Shown here: piece by piece, positions 1-5,752 of the stretch
How positions within the stretch are numbered: position 1 is the stretch's first letter
Layout of the letters: each line of letters starts with the position of its first letter
Assembly (NCBI GenBank): GCA_002368955.1
Contig: DFDY01000184.1
Coordinates: 1 to 11,743 of the forward strand
DNA: 11,743 nucleotides
DNA from: Bacteroidales bacterium UBA3816
GTDB lineage: Bacteria; Bacteroidota; Bacteroidia; Bacteroidales; P3
Direction: 5' to 3'
Notes under the pieces: model-generated
Seen by the model: only the letters and a program-made list of their open reading frames with translations
What the model was told of the DNA's origin: nothing
The model's database searches: none
Program-made: the position numbers and the translations under genes

Positions 1-267
1 CTAAAATTTGTCCATTAGCCCGAAGTTTCCTTTAGATAGTGATAACCTTACCTCGGTGAAGGAGCGTATATATTCAACATTGAAAACCACAAAAGTTGCC
101 TAATTCGTGGAGACGAATCCACAAATTGATGGCATTGTTCTTGCTGGCGTGGATGGTTAATACGGATTTTTTTGCACTTTCGAGAATGCAATATTGTATA
201 TATTATTGCGAAGGATGAAAAGAAGCTCTTTTGCAATTAACAATACAAAGTATAGCAGACACACAAT
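1..267. other. Non-coding lead-in upstream of the sigma-factor gene
   Basis: I see no convincing gene in this AT-rich stretch. On the minus strand a frame stays open from 99 down to a TAG at 3-1, but it has no start codon and is only 32 residues long, so it could be the tail of a decayed gene or chance. A minus-strand frame at 48-236 has no recognisable protein character. Just upstream of the sigma gene is a weak promoter-like sequence TATTATTG (201-208), one base off the Bacteroidetes -7 consensus TAnnTTTG. A TTTG lies at 171-174, with wider spacing than usual. Transcription of the sigma operon probably starts somewhere between 200 and 260, but the sequence does not fix it. Confidence 0.5.
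102..127. repeat. Imperfect inverted repeat (stem-loop)
   Basis: The arms AATTCGTGGA (102-111) and TCCACAAATT (118-127) pair over 10 bp with one mismatch around a 6-base loop. No T-run follows on either strand, so it is not a clear terminator. It may be part of a dispersed extragenic repeat or the remains of a terminator for a gene to the left. Confidence 0.35.
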
Positions 268-798
268 ATGGCAAGAGAAAAGGCAGAATTAGACGACTTG
301 AAACTCAGGTTTACCCAACTGGTGGAGCGCCAGCGGGAGGGGCTGGAAGCGGTGTGCCGACAGTTCTTCCCATGGGACGAGTACCACCAGCAGGAACTGA
401 TTCAATACATCTTGCTACGCCTGTGGGACTATATGCAGGAACATGCCGACGAGGATGAACGACAATGGGAGCGATGGTGTCCCAACGCTGCACGGCAGGT
501 TGGCTGCAATTATTTAAAGTCTCACGAGTATAAAAACGGCCTCAGGATGGTGCCGTTCGACGATAGCTTGAAAGATACCTTGCCAAATCCAGATGACGAA
601 ACAGCAGAAGAGCTTGAGCGCATAGCAGAGGTACTGAGCAAACTGGATGCCGATGACTACCGAATAGTGGAACTCTACACAGCAGACATTCCTCATGCGC
701 AAATGGCGCAAAGACTTGGCATAAGCCTAAGAAAACTGCAATACCGTATTAGAGAAGTCAAACTGCGAATTAAGAAAATATCAAAGGAACTATATTAA
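268..798 (+). CDS. Sigma-70 family (ECF-like) RNA polymerase sigma factor
   Basis: This 176-residue cytoplasmic protein should direct RNA polymerase to a small set of promoters. Residues about 24-88 look like sigma region 2 (QQELIQYILLRLWDYM helix, then a helix ending NYLKSHEYK). Residues about 117-172 look like region 4: a 'LSKLDADDYRIVELY' helix followed by a helix-turn-helix around 143-165 (IPHAQMAQRLGISLRKLQYR) and a basic tail. The length fits two-domain ECF-type factors. The linker (about 90-115) is acidic and Pro-containing. The start at 268 is the only ATG before region 2 in this frame, and no Shine-Dalgarno is visible, as is normal for Bacteroidota. The gene heads a three-gene unit: 10 bp downstream lies a single-pass membrane protein with anti-sigma topology. 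Region 2 is divergent (the usual 'IARN' is replaced by ARQVGCNYLKS), so promoter specificity cannot be guessed. Confidence 0.82.
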   Translation: MAREKAELDDLKLRFTQLVERQREGLEAVCRQFFPWDEYHQQELIQYILLRLWDYMQEHADEDERQWERWCPNAARQVGCNYLKSHEYKNGLRMVPFDDSLKDTLPNPDDETAEELERIAEVLSKLDADDYRIVELYTADIPHAQMAQRLGISLRKLQYRIREVKLRIKKISKELY

Positions 799-808
799 TG
801 CCCAGGTT

Positions 809-1384
809 ATGAGAAGAAGATGTAAAACAATAACGCTGCCTAGAATAAGGCAACTATGGAAGCAAACAGGCCGGCGACCTGTTGAAATTAAATTGATAAC
901 TAAAGAGTTAGTGGATAATGTAATTTCCCAGCCTCGACAAACCAACCCGACTTATCTTCAGATGCAGGTATCGTCTAGTCAAGACCCCTCTACATTGGGG
1001 CATGGTCACAGACTGAGATGGATGGCAGCTGCCTGTATGGTCCTGCTGATGGCCGCAGGAATAGTCGCACTAATACGAACTGCCGAAGTTCCTAAGACAG
1101 AACTAACGACTGCCCAAGCTGAACCTCTTCCCTGTCAGGAAAACGAGAATACGCAGCCGGCATCGGCGGGACAGCACGGGTTAGAATTGGAGAGGGAAAC
1201 CATGCAGAACTGCGATCATCAGTATGCACTGGTTGAGATGAAACATGAATGGCAAACAGTACAGAAACCGACTTTGGATCAGGCGGAACACAAAAATGGA
1301 GGCATGGTATGCTATAGTGGGGGTAGCATTTCAGACCGTTGCGACGAGGAGACGGTAACGAGTATGCTTCTGGCTTTCTTATAA
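809..1384 (+). CDS. Single-pass membrane protein, candidate anti-sigma factor
   Basis: This 191-residue protein has a strongly basic N-terminal part (residues 1-70, many Arg/Lys), one hydrophobic segment at about 71-89 (WMAAACMVLLMAAGIVALI), and about 100 polar residues after it. By the positive-inside rule the N-terminus is cytoplasmic and the C-terminus periplasmic, which is the layout of transmembrane anti-sigma factors. It starts 10 bp after the sigma gene stops. I recognise no zinc-binding HxxxCxxC motif and no FecR-like domain, so the anti-sigma role rests only on position and topology. The ATG at 809 overlaps the TGA of a four-codon frame that starts at 798, inside the sigma stop codon. 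This could allow translational coupling, but it may be chance. The C-terminal part carries several Cys and His residues (around NCDHQY) that could sense redox state or bind a ligand; that is speculation. Confidence 0.6.
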   Translation: MRRRCKTITLPRIRQLWKQTGRRPVEIKLITKELVDNVISQPRQTNPTYLQMQVSSSQDPSTLGHGHRLRWMAAACMVLLMAAGIVALIRTAEVPKTELTTAQAEPLPCQENENTQPASAGQHGLELERETMQNCDHQYALVEMKHEWQTVQKPTLDQAEHKNGGMVCYSGGSISDRCDEETVTSMLLAFL

Positions 1385-1406
1385 ATAAAAAAAATTCTAT
1401 AATGAC

Positions 1407-1892
1407 ATGAAATCTGTACGCACAATCCTATTCATACTCCTGGTTATGTCCTCATTTGTGTCCAGAGGACAAGAGGAGGCTTTGGCCGAACGTCTGGGCA
1501 CTCACAAAAACTGGAATGTGGCTTTTGTGAGAGACTTGCAAGTCGACTCCAGCCTCACCATCAATGCGATTCTCGTCCAAGCATATAGTAATACGGAATG
1601 GGACTCGCTGCTGTCTACAATGGGAAAAACCTCGGAACAACTATGTGGCAGCAATTATTCTGGAAATGTATTGTTCTGGTTTGCCGATAGAAATACGCTT
1701 ATCGAGACAACATCGGAAGAAATGGGAGATGGCGATTGCCTTGTATTCTGTCGATGCAGCGAACGTACCATTGCTATCTTTTTCCCTTTCAGCCAGGCGG
1801 ATCAGTCCAAAATACTTTCGTCATATCTGACAGAGGAGCAAGTCAAACTGCACCGATTTATGCTTAGAAGTAGAAAAAATAAACAAAAATAA
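1407..1892 (+). CDS. Small secreted protein of unknown function
   Basis: This 161-residue protein begins with a clear signal peptide: K/R near the start, a hydrophobic run (TILFILLVMSSFV), and likely cleavage near SRG-Q at residues 20-22. There is no lipobox cysteine, so a soluble periplasmic or exported protein is expected. The mature part has four cysteines (C80, C111, C115, C117), the last three as CLVFCRC, which could form disulfides or bind metal. The C-terminus is basic. It follows the membrane protein by 22 bp and probably belongs to the sigma/anti-sigma unit, so it may be a signal partner or target of that system. In Bacteroides, sigma operons often carry small secreted DUF4252-type proteins in this place. 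The size fits, but I do not see a convincing match to that family. Confidence 0.65.
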   Translation: MKSVRTILFILLVMSSFVSRGQEEALAERLGTHKNWNVAFVRDLQVDSSLTINAILVQAYSNTEWDSLLSTMGKTSEQLCGSNYSGNVLFWFADRNTLIETTSEEMGDGDCLVFCRCSERTIAIFFPFSQADQSKILSSYLTEEQVKLHRFMLRSRKNKQK

Positions 1893-1972
1893 ATATGCCT
1901 AAGTAATCTATTCAGTCCTGCCATTGGAAACGAGTTATGTACTCTCGGTGCAATATGGTGAGGCAATGACCA

Positions 1973-2066
1973 AATCAAAAAGTGCCCTCTGCTCGGTCCC
2001 CATAATAAACCGCAGAAGGCACAGCACACAACCAGCAAAATGCATAGTCGCAATTCCCGGTAGTGC
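1973..2066 (-). ncRNA. Possible small RNA in the intergenic gap (tentative)
   Basis: On the minus strand an exact TAnnTTTG box (TACTTTTG, 2079 to 2072) lies just upstream, and the terminator-like hairpin with TTTTT ends near 1973, giving a predicted transcript of about 90-95 nt. No convincing -33 TTTG was found at the proper distance, and the -7-like sequence is part of a palindrome (TTTGCAAA, 2068-2075) of a kind common between Bacteroidales genes. No known RNA family was recognised. If real, it would be transcribed away from the lipoprotein gene at 2127 and towards the 3' end of the secreted-protein gene. Confidence 0.25.
1977..2022 (-). terminator. Terminator-like hairpin with U-tract on the minus strand
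   Basis: Arms at 1982-1992 (GTGCCCTCTGC) and 2012-2022 (GCAGAAGGCAC) form an 11-bp stem with one mismatch. GGT/ACC (1995-1997/2009-2011) can pair further inside. Read on the minus strand, the stem is followed directly by TTTTT (1981-1977) and then GATTT, the signature of an intrinsic terminator. On the plus strand there is no T-run after it, although it could still end the sigma operon weakly. No annotated minus-strand gene lies upstream of it, which is why it stands out. Confidence 0.5.
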
Positions 2067-2126
2067 ATTTGCAAAAGTACGAAAAAAATAGGAATTGTTT
2101 AAAACACACACAAAAAAAAACGAACA

Positions 2127-2636
2127 ATGAAAAAGTTTTTGTTTGGCATCGCCATTGTATTAGGAATGGCATTCATCGCCTCTTGTTCTAAGACCGAACA
2201 GGCTCCCGACACTAACGGTATGGAGGATTTGCATCAATTTGTGCTCAGATGTAGAAACCGTCCAGAAACAATGATTGCCCCGATTTGCAAAACCGACAGT
2301 GTAATGTACTATCTTGACGTCTACTCACATCTGTACGAAGGTCATATCTTCATGATGAACATGAGCGACCAGGAAGGATATGTGAATATCAGCATGGTAA
2401 CTGACCCGAATGTTATCGAGACTTTTTACTCAAGACTATCGGCTTACGAGAATGGAGCCAAAGAAGTGGATATCATTAAGACTACAGACTCTGTTGAATT
2501 CAACAATTGGTATCTTAAACATCTAAAGAATGGTGATGATATTTACGTCCATTTTGACCCAAAAACAGGCATTTATTACGGAGAAGCCTGTCCTCATGAA
2601 GGCAACAAAAGTGCTGGTATAAAGAGGAGCAAATAA
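2127..2636 (+). CDS. Lipoprotein of unknown function
   Basis: This is a 169-residue protein with a lipoprotein signal peptide: MKK, a hydrophobic core, and the lipobox FIASC with C20 as the lipidated residue, followed by SKTEQ. Lipidation should anchor it in the inner or outer membrane, facing the periplasm or the surface. The mature part is mixed alpha/beta in character with three further cysteines (C42, C54, C155). I recognise no family. The start at 2127 is preceded by an A-rich leader (ACACACACAAAAAAAAACG), typical of Bacteroidota translation starts. The gene stands alone: 234 bp separates it from the gene on its left, and a strong terminator follows 20 bp after its stop. A near-consensus -7 box TGCATTTG (2064-2071) could drive it, with one mismatch to TAnnTTTG. 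Confidence 0.7.
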   Translation: MKKFLFGIAIVLGMAFIASCSKTEQAPDTNGMEDLHQFVLRCRNRPETMIAPICKTDSVMYYLDVYSHLYEGHIFMMNMSDQEGYVNISMVTDPNVIETFYSRLSAYENGAKEVDIIKTTDSVEFNNWYLKHLKNGDDIYVHFDPKTGIYYGEACPHEGNKSAGIKRSK

Positions 2637-2656
2637 CCGTCCATTTGACATCCTAT

Positions 2657-2693
2657 GAGCAGGGAGCCTCCATTGGGGGCTCCCCGCTTGTTT
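2657..2693 (+). terminator. Intrinsic terminator after the lipoprotein gene
   Basis: The stem AGC-a-GGGAGCC (2658-2668) pairs with GGCTCCC-c-GCT (2678-2688). TC/GG pairs can extend it inwards to a very small loop, and TTGTTT follows. It lies 20 bp beyond the stop codon at 2636 and insulates the aromatic/rSAM unit downstream from the AT-rich region upstream. Confidence 0.8.
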
Positions 2694-2728
2694 CTACCCA
2701 ATAGAAACAGCCTTTGTTCCGAGAGGGA

Positions 2729-2736
2729 TATTTTTG
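2729..2736 (+). promoter_or_regulatory. Putative -7 box of the DAHP synthase/rSAM operon
   Basis: TATTTTTG matches the Bacteroidetes primary-sigma -7 consensus TAnnTTTG exactly. It sits 43 bp upstream of the ATG at 2779 and downstream of the previous terminator. A TTTG occurs at 2713-2716, but its spacing (12 bp) is shorter than the usual 19 or so, so the -33 element is uncertain. Transcription would begin near 2740-2745. Confidence 0.45.
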
Positions 2737-2778
2737 CGGCGGAGGCAATAGAATGGGGTTTTCTGCGTTATAAGATTG

Positions 2779-3882
2779 ATGGATGCACAGAAGCCACTTA
2801 TAATAGCAGGACCGTGTAGCGTGGAGTCGCGAGAGCAGCTCCGCACCGTGGTGTCGGCACTGGTGCCGATGCCGCAGGTGTCGATGGTGCGCTGCGGTGT
2901 GTGGAAACCCCGCACCCGCCCGGGTGGCTTTGAGGGGCTGGGCGAGAAGGCCCTCGGCTGGATTGCCGACCTCTCACAAGAACTGAAGAACGAGGGTTGC
3001 CGCTCGTTGCCCTTCGCCTGTGAGGTGGCCACCCCCCAGCATGTGGAGCAGGTGATGCGCTATGGCCTCAAGGCCGTTTGGATTGGTGCCCGCACCACGG
3101 CTAATCCTTTCATGGTACAGGAATTGACCGAATCCCTCCGAGGGACGGACCTGACGGTGCTGGTGAAGAACGCCCCCAGCCCCGATGTGCGCCTATGGAT
3201 GGGTGCCATCGAGCGTTGCTGGCAGGTGGGGCTGACAGATGTCATGGCTGTGCACCGTGGTTTCGACGTGCTGAAGAACGGCGGCTACCGCAACCACCCC
3301 CTCTGGGAGGTGCCCATCGAGCTGCGCCGCACCATGCCCGAGGTGCCCATCGTGACCGATCCTAGCCATATAGCCGGCCGTCGCGAACTGTTGCAGGAGG
3401 TGTCGCAGTGGGCGTTGGACTTGGGGTTCGACGGGCTGATGGTAGAGGTGCACCCCTGCCCTGAGGAGGCTTTGACCGACTGCCGCCAGCAGATCACGCC
3501 CAGCGGTTTGCAAGAGTTGCTAGACCGTCTGGTTTTGCGTCAGACCGATAGTAATGTGGCCGACAGGGAGTTGCGCCTGCTTCGCAGCCAGATAGACCGC
3601 ATCGACGACCAACTGCTGCGCCTACTGGCCTCGCGGTTGGAGGTGTCGGGCGAGATAGCCCGCGTGAAGGCTCAAAGCAATTTGGCTGTTTTCCAGCCCA
3701 AGCGGTGGGACTCGCTGCTGCAGCAGCGGCTGTCTACAGCAGAAGAGTTGCATTTGGAGCCAGAATTTGTGAAGGGGATTTTTGAAAAAATCCATGCTGA
3801 GAGTGTAAGGGTGCAGCAGGAACGGCTGAGTGGGGGCGAGGTGTCGGCTGATTCTCTTGACAGAACAGATAAGATAACATGA
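2779..3882 (+). CDS. Bifunctional DAHP synthase / chorismate mutase (AroQ type)
   Basis: This 367-residue cytoplasmic enzyme joins two steps of aromatic synthesis. The N-terminal part (about 5-245) is a DAHP synthase of the type I-beta/KDOP-synthase-like fold, condensing PEP and erythrose-4-phosphate. Visible motifs are AGPCSVES (10-17), KPRTRPGGFEGLGEKAL (43-59), GARTTANP (103-110), DPSH (194-197) and VEVHPCPEEALTD (222-234). C13, H197, E223 and D234 are the expected metal ligands. The C-terminal part (about 262-348) is a helical AroQ chorismate mutase with LRSQIDRIDDQLLRLLASRL and IARVK, making prephenate for Phe/Tyr. This fusion is widespread in Bacteroidetes. A TTG at 2776 lies in frame just before, but the ATG at 2779 is the better start. 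In relatives this gene often sits with prephenate dehydratase, an aminotransferase and prephenate dehydrogenase. Here it is instead followed after 15 bp by the rSAM-associated lipoprotein gene. Confidence 0.93.
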   Translation: MDAQKPLIIAGPCSVESREQLRTVVSALVPMPQVSMVRCGVWKPRTRPGGFEGLGEKALGWIADLSQELKNEGCRSLPFACEVATPQHVEQVMRYGLKAVWIGARTTANPFMVQELTESLRGTDLTVLVKNAPSPDVRLWMGAIERCWQVGLTDVMAVHRGFDVLKNGGYRNHPLWEVPIELRRTMPEVPIVTDPSHIAGRRELLQEVSQWALDLGFDGLMVEVHPCPEEALTDCRQQITPSGLQELLDRLVLRQTDSNVADRELRLLRSQIDRIDDQLLRLLASRLEVSGEIARVKAQSNLAVFQPKRWDSLLQQRLSTAEELHLEPEFVKGIFEKIHAESVRVQQERLSGGEVSADSLDRTDKIT

Positions 3883-3897
3883 TAACACTATAAGAAG

Positions 3898-4458
3898 ATG
3901 AAAATCCGTTTTTTAAAGATGAAAGACTGGCTGCTGATGACGGCCATGGGTATGTTGGGACTGACCTCGTGCCATTGCGGCAAAGAGGTGGCTCAGGAGC
4001 CGCAGCAGCCCACCAAGCCCACCAAGGACCCCGTAGAGACCATTGACCCAGGCAATATGGCCGTCATGTACGGCGTGCCGCAGATGGACTTTCAGGTGAA
4101 GGGCCGCGTAACCGACACCCAGGGCAAACCCATCAAAGGTATGCAGGTAATTCTGGTGAACCAGTCGGTCGACATCTCGCCCGAGTATCTTCAGGAGGAC
4201 AACCCCTATGTGCAGGACTATATCCGCACCGCCTCGGACACCACCGATGCCGAGGGGCGTTTTGAGGCCCACACGCGCGACGTGCCGGTCGAGACACAGC
4301 GTGTGCTGGTCCGCGACATCGACGGTGACCAAAATGGCCGCTATGAGGACCAGGTGATAGAGGTTAGATTTACCCCCGAGGACCAGACCGAGCCGGGCCA
4401 GAAATGGTATCAGGGCCAAAGGACCAAGGAGATGAATATCACCGTGGAGAAGAAATAG
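3898..4458 (+). CDS. rSAM-associated lipoprotein with regulatory-like beta domain
   Basis: This is a 186-residue lipoprotein. The hydrophobic stretch WLLMTAMGMLGLTSC ends in lipobox LTSC with C25 lipidated, and a second cysteine follows at C27 (CHCGK). A Pro/Gln/Lys-rich spacer leads to MYGVP (57-61) and a beta domain (about 66-157, 'VKGRVTDTQGKPIKGMQVIL...DTTDAEGRFEA') like carboxypeptidase-regulatory or SpaA-type folds. An acidic loop DIDGDQNGRYED (140-151) has the spacing of a calcium-binding site. Met8 (3919) is an alternative start giving a shorter signal peptide. The gene lies 15 bp after DAHP synthase and 10 bp before a radical SAM gene. This pairing matches the Bacteroidetes family I know as 'putative lipoprotein, rSAM/lipoprotein system'. 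It is probably the substrate or partner of the enzyme, acting at the cell envelope; its function is not known to me. Confidence 0.8.
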   Translation: MKIRFLKMKDWLLMTAMGMLGLTSCHCGKEVAQEPQQPTKPTKDPVETIDPGNMAVMYGVPQMDFQVKGRVTDTQGKPIKGMQVILVNQSVDISPEYLQEDNPYVQDYIRTASDTTDAEGRFEAHTRDVPVETQRVLVRDIDGDQNGRYEDQVIEVRFTPEDQTEPGQKWYQGQRTKEMNITVEKK

Positions 4459-4468
4459 CATCGAGGCC

Positions 4469-5518
4469 ATGGACCTGAAACAAGAACTCTGGCGGCAGTA
4501 TAGGCACAACCAAGCCCAGCTGCACCCTTTGCGGACACTCTTCTGGGAGTGTACGCTGCGGTGCAACATGCGTTGCCGACACTGCGGCAGCGACTGCAAG
4601 GTGAGCACCACCACGCCCGATATGCCGGCGGCCGACTTCTTCAAGGCGGTGGACGACATCACGCCCCATGTGGATCCGCACAAGGTGTTTGTGGTTTTCA
4701 CTGGCGGCGAGGCCCTGCTCCGGCCCGACATCGAAGCTTGCGGCTTGGAACTCTACCGTCGTGGCTTCCCGTGGGGTATGGTGACAAATGGTTTTTTGCT
4801 GGACGAGAGGCGGCTGGACGGCCTGTTACGCAGCGGTTTGCACTCCATCACCGTCAGTCTGGATGGCTTGCAGGAGGAGCACGACTGGATGCGGCAGACG
4901 CCTCACGGTTTTGAGCGGGCATCGAACGCCATCCGGCTGCTTGGGCAGACGGATGATTTGCTGTGGGACGTGGTTACTTGTGTCAATCCGCGCAACTTCC
5001 ACCAGCTGGAGGCCATCAAGGAACACCTGATAGGGCTGAACTGCAAGCGCTGGCGCATCTTTGCCATCTTTCCCATGGGCCGCGCTGCCCACGACCCCGA
5101 GTTGCAGCTGAGCGACGAACTGTTCACCGGCGTGTTGGAGTTTGTCAAGCAGACCCGTGCCGAGGGGCGCATCATATGCAACTATGCCTGCGAGGGCTAT
5201 CTGGGACCCTACGAGCGCGAAGTTCGGGACTATTATTTCAACTGTCGTGCTGGGGTGGAGGTGGCTTCGGTGCTGTGCGACGGCAGCATTTCGGGCTGCA
5301 CCAGCATCAGGAGCAATTTCCATCAGGGCAACATCTATCGGGACAACCTGTGGGAGGTGTGGGAGAACCGATTTCAACCTTTTCGCGACCGTAGTTGGGC
5401 CAAGAAAGACCAGTGCGCTCATTGCAAGTCGTGGCGCTACTGCGAAGGCAACGGGCTGCACCTCTACGACGATGAGGGAAAACTTCTCTCGTGCAGCCTG
5501 AAGCGAATTTGTGGCTAG
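4469..5518 (+). CDS. Radical SAM/SPASM enzyme of the rSAM/lipoprotein system
   Basis: This 349-residue cytoplasmic iron-sulfur enzyme carries the radical SAM signature C32-x3-C36-x2-C39 (CNMRCRHC), which binds the [4Fe-4S] cluster that cleaves S-adenosylmethionine. Two further cysteines lie nearby (C28, C43). TGGEALLRPD (78-87) is the SAM-binding GGE motif, and VSLDG (129-133) is a later strand of the barrel. The C-terminal third is SPASM-like, with cysteines at 259, 270, 277, 316, 319, 325, 342 and 348 in an order (CDGSISGC, CAHCKSWRYC) expected to hold one or two auxiliary clusters. Enzymes with this layout usually modify peptides or proteins. The gene starts 10 bp after the lipoprotein gene and is surely co-transcribed. 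The likely target is the lipoprotein precursor or something it carries, which is inference. It resembles heme-biosynthesis-type rSAM proteins in part, but the context favours the lipoprotein system. Confidence 0.88.
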   Translation: MDLKQELWRQYRHNQAQLHPLRTLFWECTLRCNMRCRHCGSDCKVSTTTPDMPAADFFKAVDDITPHVDPHKVFVVFTGGEALLRPDIEACGLELYRRGFPWGMVTNGFLLDERRLDGLLRSGLHSITVSLDGLQEEHDWMRQTPHGFERASNAIRLLGQTDDLLWDVVTCVNPRNFHQLEAIKEHLIGLNCKRWRIFAIFPMGRAAHDPELQLSDELFTGVLEFVKQTRAEGRIICNYACEGYLGPYEREVRDYYFNCRAGVEVASVLCDGSISGCTSIRSNFHQGNIYRDNLWEVWENRFQPFRDRSWAKKDQCAHCKSWRYCEGNGLHLYDDEGKLLSCSLKRICG

Positions 5519-5752
5519 TCCTTGACAATATTTTTTTGTTGTGCCGCCATACAGCATATATATTTACATATATATGCTGTAGAGACTATGCCGGTGGCTA
5601 GGGGTCATCTATGCCATCCTAACTTATTGATTTCTTCGTCACTTAGGCTGTTTTCTTCGTCAACGCAAAGTAGAAACGCCTGAAATTCAATGTTTTTTCG
5701 TCGCGTTGAGCGAATCAACGGCGAACCTTCAGCGAATTCTCAGAAACCTTCG
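5519..5752. other. Convergent intergenic gap
   Basis: This 234-bp gap lies between the 3' ends of the rSAM gene (+) and the shikimate kinase gene (-). It holds a T-run (5531-5537), a perfect AT-rich inverted repeat (5550-5581), a short hairpin CGTTGA/TCAACG (5704-5709/5715-5720) and repeated TTCGTC hexamers. No open frame with coding character was seen. It probably serves to end transcription from both sides. Confidence 0.6.
5550..5581. repeat. Perfect 13-bp inverted repeat (AT-rich hairpin)
   Basis: The arms TACAGCATATATA (5550-5562) and TATATATGCTGTA (5569-5581) are exact reverse complements around the loop TTTACA. It lies 31 bp past the rSAM stop codon. A run of seven T (5531-5537) precedes it on the plus strand, but no T-run follows it on either strand, so it is not a textbook terminator. 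It may still end transcripts, stabilise a 3' end, or be a protein-binding palindrome. Confidence 0.7.

Noticed and set aside
188..209. GCAATA/TATTGC inverted repeat upstream of the sigma gene
   Set aside because: Only 6-bp AT-rich arms with a 10-base loop, which is expected by chance in this composition.
48..236. Minus-strand 62-residue open frame upstream of the sigma gene
   Set aside because: No signal peptide, domain or neighbour supports it, and its sequence looks like translated intergenic DNA.
798..812. Four-codon leader frame between the sigma and membrane-protein genes
   Set aside because: Too short to support as a gene. Noted only as a possible aid to translational coupling.
1802..2074. 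Minus-strand 90-residue hydrophobic open frame opposite the secreted-protein gene
   Set aside because: It overlaps the real gene's 3' end by about 90 bp, passes through the terminator-like hairpin, and its ATG lies inside the only -7-like box, so it cannot be expressed from that box.
3913..4731. Minus-strand 272-residue open frame
   Set aside because: It is antisense to the rSAM-associated lipoprotein and the start of the rSAM gene, both of which have strong motifs.
5522..5538. TTGACA followed by an AT-rich run, resembling an E. coli -35/-10 promoter
   Set aside because: It lies in a convergent gap with no plus-strand gene after it, and Bacteroidota do not use this consensus. The T-run fits a 3' end better.
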